NCBI GenBank assembly: GCA_964518335.1
Contig: CAZFDT010000044.1
Location: 1-42,264 of the forward strand
Source of the DNA: CAZFDT01 sp964518335
Lineage (GTDB): Bacteria; Planctomycetota; Phycisphaerae; Phycisphaerales; Phycisphaeraceae
Direction of reading: 5' to 3'
DNA: 42,264 bases
The notes beneath the pieces are model-generated. The model saw only the letters and a list, made by a program, of their open reading frames with translations. It was not told where the DNA came from and did no database searches. Below, piece by piece: positions 32,606 through 39,093 of this stretch (position 1 is the first letter of the stretch; the number at the start of each line of letters is the position of its first letter). The position numbers and the translations under genes are program-made.

Positions 32606-32899
32606 TCAGCGGGTGCGCGCGCCGCCCTGCACGTCCGAGGCGATGTTGCGCGTGGCCACCAGCTCCAGCTCTTTCTTGGGATTGACCAGCACCCCGACCA
32701 TCTTCGAACTCTTGAGCTCGATGATGTACACCAGTTCCTGGTTCTGTCGGCCCTGGGCGAAGCCGGGGATCATCACGTATTCGCCGCGGGCGCCAAAGCC
32801 CTGGGCCGTCGCCTGCGGCGGCGAGAGCGTCAGCACCGCCAGCGCCGCCAGCAGCACCGCGTTGAGCACGATCAGGGCGCCAAGAGAACGTCGGTTCAT
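32606..32899 (-). CDS. Small exported protein B (97 aa), paralogue of its neighbour
   Basis: A 97-aa protein starting at ATG 32899 with AAGGAG 9 nt upstream. It has a signal or anchor segment (RSLGALIVLNAVLLAALAVLTLSPPQATA), then EYVMIPGFAQGRQNQELVYIIELKSSKMVGVLVNPKKELELVATRNIASDV. The C-terminal half mirrors the 111-aa protein encoded 38 nt downstream. Both start MNR and lie in the same transcript as the signal peptidase homologue. Exported, function unknown. Confidence 0.75.
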   Translation of the reverse strand: MNRRSLGALIVLNAVLLAALAVLTLSPPQATAQGFGARGEYVMIPGFAQGRQNQELVYIIELKSSKMVGVLVNPKKELELVATRNIASDVQGGARTR

Positions 32900-32940
32900 G
32901 GGAGGCACTCCTTTCTTCGGTGTGAATCGGACGACCAGAA

Positions 32941-33126
32941 TCAATCGCGGTGTCCGCGCTTGGAACTCATGAAGCTGACCACCACGACGCACAGCACCAG
33001 GACGATCGCAATCACGTCGGCGATCCAGCTCGACTTGGCCGGCGCCGGGCCGATCTGTTGGGATAACGCCGGTGCCGTCGCCAGCATTGCCGTCGCCACC
33101 GCCATCGCCCACCGCGTGAAGGTCAT
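32941..33126 (-). CDS. Small membrane protein with cleavable signal and C-terminal helix (61 aa)
   Basis: A 61-aa protein. A signal peptide (RWAMAVATAMLATAPALS) is followed by QQIGPAPAKSS and a membrane helix (WIADVIAIVLVLCVVVVSFM) ending in the basic SSKRGHRD. This leaves only a dozen residues outside the membrane. ATG 33126 has a TAAGAT box (33139-33134) 7 nt upstream and no Shine-Dalgarno, so it may have its own leaderless transcript in addition to read-through from the signal peptidase genes. Function unknown. Confidence 0.65.
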   Translation of the reverse strand: MTFTRWAMAVATAMLATAPALSQQIGPAPAKSSWIADVIAIVLVLCVVVVSFMSSKRGHRD

Positions 33127-33180
33127 GCGCAGCATCTTACTGCCGGCCAGACCCCCTGCCAACCGCCGGCGGCGTCGCGC

Positions 33181-33699
33181 TTACGGTGCGGACGGGGCAC
33201 GCGGGGCGACCGGCTCTTCGGGGAACAGGCGCTGGACGGCCTCGGCAAGCTGGGAGCGAATCGGGTCGAAATCCCTCTGGCCGACACGGGCGCCGTCGCG
33301 AAAGATCAGCAACTGGTCGCACGTGAAGCACAGCAGCACGTCCACCGTCCCGGCCGGGTCGGCAAAGCGGATGCGCGGGCCGAAGCGCGGCTCACACGCC
33401 TTGGCCACCTCCCACTCGTAGGAGCGCCAGTCCAGCAGCACGCCGCGCAACGCCCCGACCACGTCGCCGGGGACCAGCACCGGCCCCTCGCGCATGGTGT
33501 AGGCCGACATCGCCTCCTGCACCCCGTCGCCCCCGGCGGGATCGATCAGATACGCCTCGACCGTCGCCGCCGAGTTGACGATGCGCAGCCCCTCCTCGCC
33601 TCCGTACAACTGCCGCAGCGCCGCGTCCTCAGGTCGTCCGCAGCCACTGACCAGGAGCCCCGCCGCCACCACCAACCCGATTCGCATCGTCGCACTCAT
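33181..33699 (-). CDS. Predicted lipoprotein (172 aa), function unknown
   Basis: A 172-aa protein with a lipoprotein signal (MRIGLVVAAGLLVSGC; lipobox LVSGC) and a soluble domain with AATVEAYLIDPAGGDGVQEAMSAYTMREGPVLVPGDVVGALRGVLLDWRSYEW and VDVLLCFTCDQLLIFRDGARVGQRDFDPIRSQL. The LCFTCDQL block contains a Cys-x2-Cys that might form a disulfide or bind metal. An AAGGTGA ribosome site overlaps the end of the signal peptidase homologue gene, 9 nt away, so the two are co-transcribed. I recall similar small lipoproteins with a conserved CFxC motif but no assigned function. Confidence 0.72.
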   Translation of the reverse strand: MSATMRIGLVVAAGLLVSGCGRPEDAALRQLYGGEEGLRIVNSAATVEAYLIDPAGGDGVQEAMSAYTMREGPVLVPGDVVGALRGVLLDWRSYEWEVAKACEPRFGPRIRFADPAGTVDVLLCFTCDQLLIFRDGARVGQRDFDPIRSQLAEAVQRLFPEEPVAPRAPSAP

Positions 33700-33708
33700 G
33701 CCATCACC

Positions 33709-35265
33709 TTACTTGATCTGCCGCCAACGTGAAGGAGGCCAGTACCCGCAGCGCGCCACGCCGAGGATGAACTCCTGTGGCACGGCGCCGGGCTGCACGC
33801 GCTGCGTCCACGGCGCGGCGGCCGCGGGCCAGAACCGCGAGTCCATCGACGCGGCGCTGTTGTCGCCCAGCATGAAATGCTCGCCGGGGCCCAGCGTCAC
33901 CGGCGCCTCGCCGCCGCGCACACGCTGGCCGTCCATGCTGCTGAGGTAATGCACGTCGCGCTCGACGACGATGCGGTCGATCGCCACGACGCCGCCGAAC
34001 GCGGTGATCGTCAGTTGCACGGGCTGCGTCGGATGCGTGCGATAGGCGTCGAGCATGACCTGCGGCATGGTCAGCTCGCTGGTGGTCCTGCCGTCGCGCG
34101 TCAGGCGCACGCGACCGTCGCGCACCTCCAGGCCGAGCGTGCGCGGCGCCGCAAGCGTCGAGCCTGCATCGCCCGCACGCGCGTCGCCGCTGACGATGAT
34201 CGACGCATCGCCCGCGCCGCCGATCGCCATCGCGTGCTGCTCGCCGCAGTGCCAGTCGAACTGGATGCCGCCGGTCGTTGCCGCGTTGAGCCACAGCAGC
34301 ACGCGCACGTCGCGCACGAGGTTGGGGTCATGCGAATGGGCCCGGGTCGAGTTGTAGGCATACGAATCGTCGATTGTGCCGGTGAAAGTCAGCACGGGCT
34401 TACTGTCGCCGGTGGCGTCGCAGCGATAGCCCCCGCCGTCGGCTTTCCACGCGGGATCGTCGGAGGTCCAGTCGTCCGACCTCGATCCATAGTGACTGTC
34501 GGCGACCGGCATCCACAGCGCCGGCGCCGCGTCCCAAGGCTTGGCGGCCAACTCGCCATCGATGAGCACCTCGCCCCCCGCGATCTGGATTGTTTCACCG
34601 GGCAGTCCCACCAGCCGCTTGATGAAGTTCACCTCCGGATCGTGCGGGGCGCGGAACACGGCCACGTCCCAACGCCGGGGACGGACGAGCTTGTCGCAGA
34701 GAATGCGATCGCCCGGCCGCGGCAGCTTCATGTCGATCACTTCCGCCGGCGTGCCGCACATCGGACAAGTCGGCCGGACCTTGCTCGAGGAATGACCCGT
34801 GTTCGTGACCCAACGGTAATCGCACTTGCGGCAGGTCAGGGACCAGTGTATCCCGTACACCGTCGGGGCCATCGCGCCCGTGGGCACGATCATCGCTTCA
34901 GCGACGAAAGCCCGGTACGGCAGCGCCAACAGCAGGCCCGCCACGAACCCGAGCACCACGGTCATGAGGTACGCCCCCAGCGCCTGGTGCCACTTGCCCG
35001 GCAGCATGATGCCGCAGACGATCAGCCCGGCGACGAGGCCGGCCCCACTCGCCATGAGTTGCAGTTGGTCGTTGTCGGTCGCCATCGCCGCCACCCCAAT
35101 CGCCAACTGCAGCGCGAACACGATGCTCCAGATGAGCGTCGCGCGGCGCAGTGTTACGCCGGGCAGGCGCACGATCTTCGCTGCCGCCCACAGCAGCACG
35201 CACCCCAGGGCCAGACTCAGCACCATCAGCGCGACGAGTGACGCGACGATGGCGAGGGTGGACAT
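33709..35265 (-). CDS. Signal peptidase I homologue with zinc ribbon, lacking the catalytic serine
   Basis: A 518-aa S26-family protein. Four membrane helices occupy about residues 3-125. Box B follows as MIVPTGAMAPTVYG, where the nucleophile of the canonical S-G-S-M motif is Ala131 (codon GCG; TCG would give Ser). A zinc ribbon is inserted at 145-170 (CRKC and CPMC). The general-base Lys is kept (K216 in FIKRLVGLPGE), as are PRPGDRI and box E (GDNSAASMDSRFW). Between boxes D and E there is an insert of about 200 residues with a beta-sandwich look. I associate the zinc ribbon with planctomycete signal peptidases. With Ala131 the protein should be unable to cleave, so it may be a pseudoprotease that binds or gates exported proteins. 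GGGAG precedes ATG 35265; murB is 30 nt upstream. Confidence 0.88.
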   Translation of the reverse strand: MSTLAIVASLVALMVLSLALGCVLLWAAAKIVRLPGVTLRRATLIWSIVFALQLAIGVAAMATDNDQLQLMASGAGLVAGLIVCGIMLPGKWHQALGAYLMTVVLGFVAGLLLALPYRAFVAEAMIVPTGAMAPTVYGIHWSLTCRKCDYRWVTNTGHSSSKVRPTCPMCGTPAEVIDMKLPRPGDRILCDKLVRPRRWDVAVFRAPHDPEVNFIKRLVGLPGETIQIAGGEVLIDGELAAKPWDAAPALWMPVADSHYGSRSDDWTSDDPAWKADGGGYRCDATGDSKPVLTFTGTIDDSYAYNSTRAHSHDPNLVRDVRVLLWLNAATTGGIQFDWHCGEQHAMAIGGAGDASIIVSGDARAGDAGSTLAAPRTLGLEVRDGRVRLTRDGRTTSELTMPQVMLDAYRTHPTQPVQLTITAFGGVVAIDRIVVERDVHYLSSMDGQRVRGGEAPVTLGPGEHFMLGDNSAASMDSRFWPAAAAPWTQRVQPGAVPQEFILGVARCGYWPPSRWRQIK

Positions 35266-35295
35266 GTGGAACTCCCGGGGTGTGGACGCGCCCCA

Positions 35296-36231
35296 TCAGG
35301 GCCAGACGACGACCTCGCGCTCCAGCTCGACGCCGAAGCGGTCGCGGACGACCTGCTGGATATGGTCCATCAGGGCCAGCACATCGGCAGCGCGACGATC
35401 ACTTCCAGGGGCGGGGTCGATGAACACGAAGTTGGCGTGGCGTTCGCTCACCACGGCGCAGCCGACGCGGTGGCCCTTGAGCCCGGCCAGGTCGATGAGC
35501 TTGCCGGCGCTTTGCCGCGGGCCGTCGGGGGCCTCGGGGTCCTGCGGCGGGTTCTTGAACGCGCAGCCCGCCGAGTGCTCGGCCAGCGGCTGCGTCGTCT
35601 TCTTGTAGAGGAAGACCTCCTTCACCTGCTTCATCAGCGCGTCGGGATCGTCGGGCGTGAGCTCGAGTTCGGCGGTGAGGATGTAGCGGGAGACGATGTT
35701 GCTCTTGCGGTAGCTGAAGACCAGGTCGTCGCGGTCGCGGTAGAAGACCTGGCCGCCCTCGCTCATGACCTGCAGCCGGCGGACGGTGGGCCCGATCTCG
35801 CCATAGGCGCCGCCGGCGTTCATGCGGATGGCGCCGCCGACGCTGGCGGGAATGCCCGCCAAAGCTTCGAGCCCGCCCAGCCCGGCCTTGGCGGTCTCGA
35901 GCACCAGCTTCGCCAGGTCGTACCCGGCGCCGACGGTCACGACGTTGCCCTCGATGCTCATCTGACGCCAGTGCGCGTCGTCGAGTCGCACGACCACGCC
36001 GTCGGGCACGCCCGAGTCGCGCACCAGCAGGTTGGCGCCGCTGCCCAGCACGTAGGTGCGCACGCCCGCCTCGTGGCAGCGCTGGGCGACCGCGGCGAGC
36101 TGCTGCGCGTTGGCGGGGTGGGCGACCACTGCAGCAGGGCCGCCCACGCCGTACCACGTCAGCGGCGCCAGCGGCACGTCGAACTCGCAGCGAACGTTCA
36201 GATCGGTGAGCAGGTCGTCCTTGACGGGCAT
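35296..36231 (-). CDS. murB: UDP-N-acetylenolpyruvoylglucosamine reductase
   Basis: Flavoenzyme that reduces UDP-GlcNAc-enolpyruvate to UDP-MurNAc in peptidoglycan synthesis. The 311-aa product is of the short type: FAD-binding VLGSGANLLV, GIPASVGGAIRMNAGGAYG, the SYRKS motif, and AGCAFKNP (Cys in the proton-donor Ser/Cys position), ending in ELEREVVVW. Its presence points to a peptidoglycan wall, relevant for a planctomycete. ATG 36231 has no Shine-Dalgarno but follows TACAAT (36243-36238) by 6 nt, a leaderless arrangement. The frame stays open to 36333, but the extra residues are not MurB-like. Confidence 0.95.
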   Translation of the reverse strand: MPVKDDLLTDLNVRCEFDVPLAPLTWYGVGGPAAVVAHPANAQQLAAVAQRCHEAGVRTYVLGSGANLLVRDSGVPDGVVVRLDDAHWRQMSIEGNVVTVGAGYDLAKLVLETAKAGLGGLEALAGIPASVGGAIRMNAGGAYGEIGPTVRRLQVMSEGGQVFYRDRDDLVFSYRKSNIVSRYILTAELELTPDDPDALMKQVKEVFLYKKTTQPLAEHSAGCAFKNPPQDPEAPDGPRQSAGKLIDLAGLKGHRVGCAVVSERHANFVFIDPAPGSDRRAADVLALMDHIQQVVRDRFGVELEREVVVWP

Positions 36232-36237
36232 GCGGGG

Positions 36238-36243
36238 ATTGTA
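36238..36243 (-). promoter_or_regulatory. -10 box of murB (leaderless arrangement)
   Basis: TACAAT on the minus strand ends 6 nt before ATG 36231. No clear -35 is seen. Confidence 0.4.
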
Positions 36244-36263
36244 GGAAATGTGAGGCCGCCAAG

Positions 36264-36289
36264 CCGGGGCTGAGTCTGCGAAGCCCCGG
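36264..36289. other. Hairpin between the HMA lipoprotein gene and murB
   Basis: Perfect 8-bp arms CCGGGGCT (36264-36271) and AGCCCCGG (36282-36289) with a 10-nt loop. No T-run follows on the minus strand, so it may be a weak terminator for the upstream mnmA/HMA genes or an operator for murB. Confidence 0.35.
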
Positions 36290-36370
36290 ATTTCCTTCGC
36301 GGTGTCACGGATCGGGCGATGGGGCGTCATCAAGCGGAGCTTCGCCCCGGGTTGGGGCTCAGGCCCGGCG

Positions 36371-36676
36371 TCAAGGCTCGGTCACGCTGATGACGCGGTA
36401 CTTGCCGCTGCGCTGGACAGCGTCGATGAGCTGCTGGCGCGTAGGCGGGTTCGTCTCGGACACCACGACGGTGACGCGGCCGTCGCGGCGATCGACGGAA
36501 ACGGCGGCGACCCCCGGAAGTTGGGTCAGCGCGGCCTCGACCTCGCGGGCACAGCCGGCGCAGTCGATGCCATGAACGAGCATCTCGATGCGCGGCCCGT
36601 CGGCGGGCAGCGGCGCGGGCGGCGCGTCGCAGGCGGCCAGGGCAAACATTAACGCGATGAGCAAGGCGTATCGCAT
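36371..36676 (-). CDS. Lipoprotein with heavy-metal-associated (HMA) domain
   Basis: A 101-aa protein. The N-terminus is a lipoprotein signal (MRYALLIALMFALAAC), then about 70 residues form a ferredoxin-like HMA domain with the metal site GIDCAGC (C-x2-C), followed by VEAALTQLPGVAAVSVDRRDGRVTVVV. HMA domains are usually cytoplasmic copper chaperones or P-type ATPase modules; a lipid-anchored periplasmic one would capture copper or mercury ions at the envelope. It begins 8 nt after the mnmA stop with GAGGG just upstream, so it is co-transcribed with mnmA. No copper ATPase is in the window. Confidence 0.85.
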   Translation of the reverse strand: MRYALLIALMFALAACDAPPAPLPADGPRIEMLVHGIDCAGCAREVEAALTQLPGVAAVSVDRRDGRVTVVVSETNPPTRQQLIDAVQRSGKYRVISVTEP

Positions 36677-36684
36677 AGTGTCCC

Positions 36685-37854
36685 TCAGCGAATGGCGCGA
36701 TCGATCCACCCGCCGCCGATGAGCTGCTCGCCGTCGTAGCACACCGCGGCCTGGCCGGGGCTGACGGCGGGCTGGGGCGAGTCGAACTCGATCTGCAACG
36801 TGTCGTCCCCGGTGGCGATCGCGCGGGCGGGAACGGGCTCACTGTTGTACCTGATCTTGACGGTGCAGCGGCGGGGCGTCGTGGGCGCTTCGACGAGCCA
36901 GTTGGTCTGCGACGCCGCCAGCCCGTGCGCCAGCAGCGCCTGGCGCTCGCCGACGGTGATGGTGTTGGCGTCGGCGTTCTTGTCGATGACGTAGAGTTTG
37001 CGGCCGAGGGCGACACCGACGCCGCGGCGCTGGCCGATGGTGAAGTGCTGGTGCCCCTCGTGCGCGCCCAGGACGTGGCCCTGTTCGTCGAGGATGGCGC
37101 CGGGCCGCACGTCGTCGGGCGCGCGGCGCTTGACCAGGCCGGCGTAGTCGTTGTCGGGAACGAAGCAGATTTCCTGCGAGTCGGGCTTGTCGAAAACGGG
37201 CAGGCCCAGGTCGGCGGCGATCTGGCGGACGCGCGGCTTGGTGAGCGAGCCGATGGGCAGGAGCATGTGCTGCAGTTGACTGATGGGCGTGCCGAAGAGC
37301 ACGTACGACTGGTCCTTGTCGTGGTCGAGCCCGCGCAGCAGGCGAGCCGCGCCGTCGTCCGGCCGCTCGACCCGAGCATAGTGCCCCGTGGCGACGAAGT
37401 CGGCGTCGATGTGCCGGGCGTAGTCGGCGAGCTTGCCGAACTTGATCCAGTCGTTGCACCGCACGCACGGGTTGGGCGTGCGCCCGGCGTTGTATTCGTC
37501 CACGAAGTAGTCGATGATCCGCCCGAAATCCTTGCGGAAATTGATCGCGTAGAACGGGATGTCCAGCATCGCCGCCACCAGCCGGCCGTCCGCCGCATCG
37601 TTGAGCGAACAGCAGCCCTGGTGCGAGTTGCTCGCGGCCGTCTGTGGCTGAGCGTCGTCCAGGTTCAGCCGGCACGCCGCCGCATCGAACAGGTCCACCG
37701 GCTCCGACGCCTCGCCGCCCAGCCGCATGAACACCCCCACCACGCGGGCGCCCCAGCTCTTGAGCAGCGCTGCCGCCACCGACGAGTCCACGCCGCCGCT
37801 CATGGCCACGAGCACCTTCTTCCCCCGCACGAGCTTGTCCATGGCAGCCGTCAT
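36685..37854 (-). CDS. mnmA: tRNA-specific 2-thiouridylase
   Basis: ATP-dependent enzyme that adds sulfur to U34 of tRNA-Lys, -Glu and -Gln. The 389-aa product has the PP-loop VLVAMSGGVDSSVAA, catalytic Cys in NPCVRCN, the second Cys in SQEICFVPD, TGHYAR, KDQSYVLF and GHQHFTIGQRRGVGVALG. A segment of about 25 residues after FMRLGG (with ACRLNLDDAQ and HQGCCSLNDAADGR) is longer than in E. coli; I recall similar inserts in related phyla. ATG 37854 is preceded by TAAGAT (37867-37862) at 7 nt with no Shine-Dalgarno, a leaderless-type start inside the end of tyrS. The HMA lipoprotein gene follows. Confidence 0.95.
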   Translation of the reverse strand: MTAAMDKLVRGKKVLVAMSGGVDSSVAAALLKSWGARVVGVFMRLGGEASEPVDLFDAAACRLNLDDAQPQTAASNSHQGCCSLNDAADGRLVAAMLDIPFYAINFRKDFGRIIDYFVDEYNAGRTPNPCVRCNDWIKFGKLADYARHIDADFVATGHYARVERPDDGAARLLRGLDHDKDQSYVLFGTPISQLQHMLLPIGSLTKPRVRQIAADLGLPVFDKPDSQEICFVPDNDYAGLVKRRAPDDVRPGAILDEQGHVLGAHEGHQHFTIGQRRGVGVALGRKLYVIDKNADANTITVGERQALLAHGLAASQTNWLVEAPTTPRRCTVKIRYNSEPVPARAIATGDDTLQIEFDSPQPAVSPGQAAVCYDGEQLIGGGWIDRAIR

Positions 37855-37861
37855 CGCCGGT

Positions 37862-37867
37862 ATCTTA
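37862..37867 (-). promoter_or_regulatory. -10 box of mnmA (leaderless arrangement)
   Basis: TAAGAT on the minus strand ends 7 nt before ATG 37854, in the 20-nt gap after tyrS. The identical hexamer at identical spacing precedes the small membrane protein gene at 33126. Confidence 0.4.
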
Positions 37868-37874
37868 GGTCGTC

Positions 37875-39068
37875 TCACGCGGGCGTGACGCGGCAGACGC
37901 GGCGCTTGCCCACCTGCAGGACAGCCGCGGCGTCGATGGCGACGGTGGCCTTGGGGTCGGTGATCTTGGCGCCGGCAAAGGTCACGCCGCCCTGCTGCAC
38001 GAGGCGGCGCGCTTCGCTGTTGCTGGGTGCAAAGCCCACCTGCGTGAGCAGCGCCAGGATGCCGATCGGCGACTCGCTCACCGCGTGCGTGGGCATGTCG
38101 TCGGGCAACTGTCCCTCGCTGAAGCGGCGGCGGAAGGCCTCGCTGGCGTGGTTGGCGGCGTCGCGCCCGTGGAACTCCTCGACAATCACCCGCCCCAGCG
38201 TGTCCTTGGCCTGGCGCGGGTGGGTCACTGCAGCGTCCGTCAGGCTGTCAATCCGGTCGCGCGGCAGGTCCGTCAGCAGCGTGAAGTAGTTGCCCATCAG
38301 TGCGTCGGGGATCGACATCACCTTGCCGAACATGTCGTCCGGCGCGTCGGTCAGCGCGACGTAGTTGCCCTTGCTCTTGCTCATCTTCTCGTGCCCGTCG
38401 AGGCCCACCAGGAGCGGCATCACCATGACGACCTGCTTCTCCTGCCCGGCTTTGCTCTGCAGGTCGCGGCCGACGAGATTGTTGAACGTCTGGTCCGTCC
38501 CGCCCAGCTCCACGTCGGACTTGATCACCACCGAGTCGTACCCCTGCATCAGCGGGTACATGAACTCGCTGACCACGATCTCGCGCCCCGCCTCCATGCG
38601 CTTGGCGAAGTTCTCCCGGTGAAGCATCTGCTGCACCGTCACCTGGCCGGTCAACCGCAACACGTCGGCGAACGAGAGCTGCGACAGCCACTCGCTGTTG
38701 CGCCGCACTTCGAGCTTGCCCCCGGAAGTATCCAGAATCTTGCCCGCCTGCTGCAGGTAGGTTTCGGCGTTGTGGGCGATGGCGTCGTCATCGAGCACGG
38801 GGCGGGTGGTGTCGCGCCCGGTGGGGTCGCCGATCTTGGCGGTGTAGTCGCCGATGATGAGCACGGCCGTGTGCCCCGCGTCCTGGAACTGCCGCATCTT
38901 GCGCAGCACCACGGCGTGGCCCAGGTGAATGTCCGGGGCGGTCGGGTCCATGCCGAGCTTGATGCGCAGCGTCCGCCCGCTGCGCAGCTTGGCGCGCAGC
39001 TCCTCGACGCTGTAGATGCCTTCGCACCCGCGCGCCAGTTGGGCGACTTGTGCCTCCACGTCGGCCAT
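37875..39068 (-). CDS. tyrS: Tyrosyl-tRNA synthetase
   Basis: Class I synthetase charging tRNA-Tyr. The 397-aa product has the HIGH-type motif PDIHLGHAVVL, the tyrosine-binding region VELGGTDQTFNNLVGRDLQ, the KMSKS motif in HEKMSKSKGNYV and a C-terminal S4 RNA-binding domain (SNSEARRLVQQGGVTFAGAKI). It is of the longer-insert TyrZ-like type. No T-box leader is present. ATG 39068 has no Shine-Dalgarno but lies 8 nt after TATCAT (39082-39077), a leaderless arrangement. The DUF481 gene stops 25 nt upstream; mnmA follows. Confidence 0.97.
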   Translation of the reverse strand: MADVEAQVAQLARGCEGIYSVEELRAKLRSGRTLRIKLGMDPTAPDIHLGHAVVLRKMRQFQDAGHTAVLIIGDYTAKIGDPTGRDTTRPVLDDDAIAHNAETYLQQAGKILDTSGGKLEVRRNSEWLSQLSFADVLRLTGQVTVQQMLHRENFAKRMEAGREIVVSEFMYPLMQGYDSVVIKSDVELGGTDQTFNNLVGRDLQSKAGQEKQVVMVMPLLVGLDGHEKMSKSKGNYVALTDAPDDMFGKVMSIPDALMGNYFTLLTDLPRDRIDSLTDAAVTHPRQAKDTLGRVIVEEFHGRDAANHASEAFRRRFSEGQLPDDMPTHAVSESPIGILALLTQVGFAPSNSEARRLVQQGGVTFAGAKITDPKATVAIDAAAVLQVGKRRVCRVTPA

Positions 39069-39076
39069 GGCGGGGC

Positions 39077-39082
39077 ATGATA
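39077..39082 (-). promoter_or_regulatory. -10 box of tyrS (leaderless arrangement)
   Basis: TATCAT on the minus strand ends 8 nt before ATG 39068, within the 25-nt gap after the DUF481 gene. Confidence 0.4.
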
Positions 39083-39093
39083 CCGACTGGGGC

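Noticed and set aside
39069..39093. T-box riboswitch upstream of tyrS
   Set aside because: Only 25 nt separate tyrS from the gene before it, with no room for a T-box, and a -10 box sits directly before the ATG.
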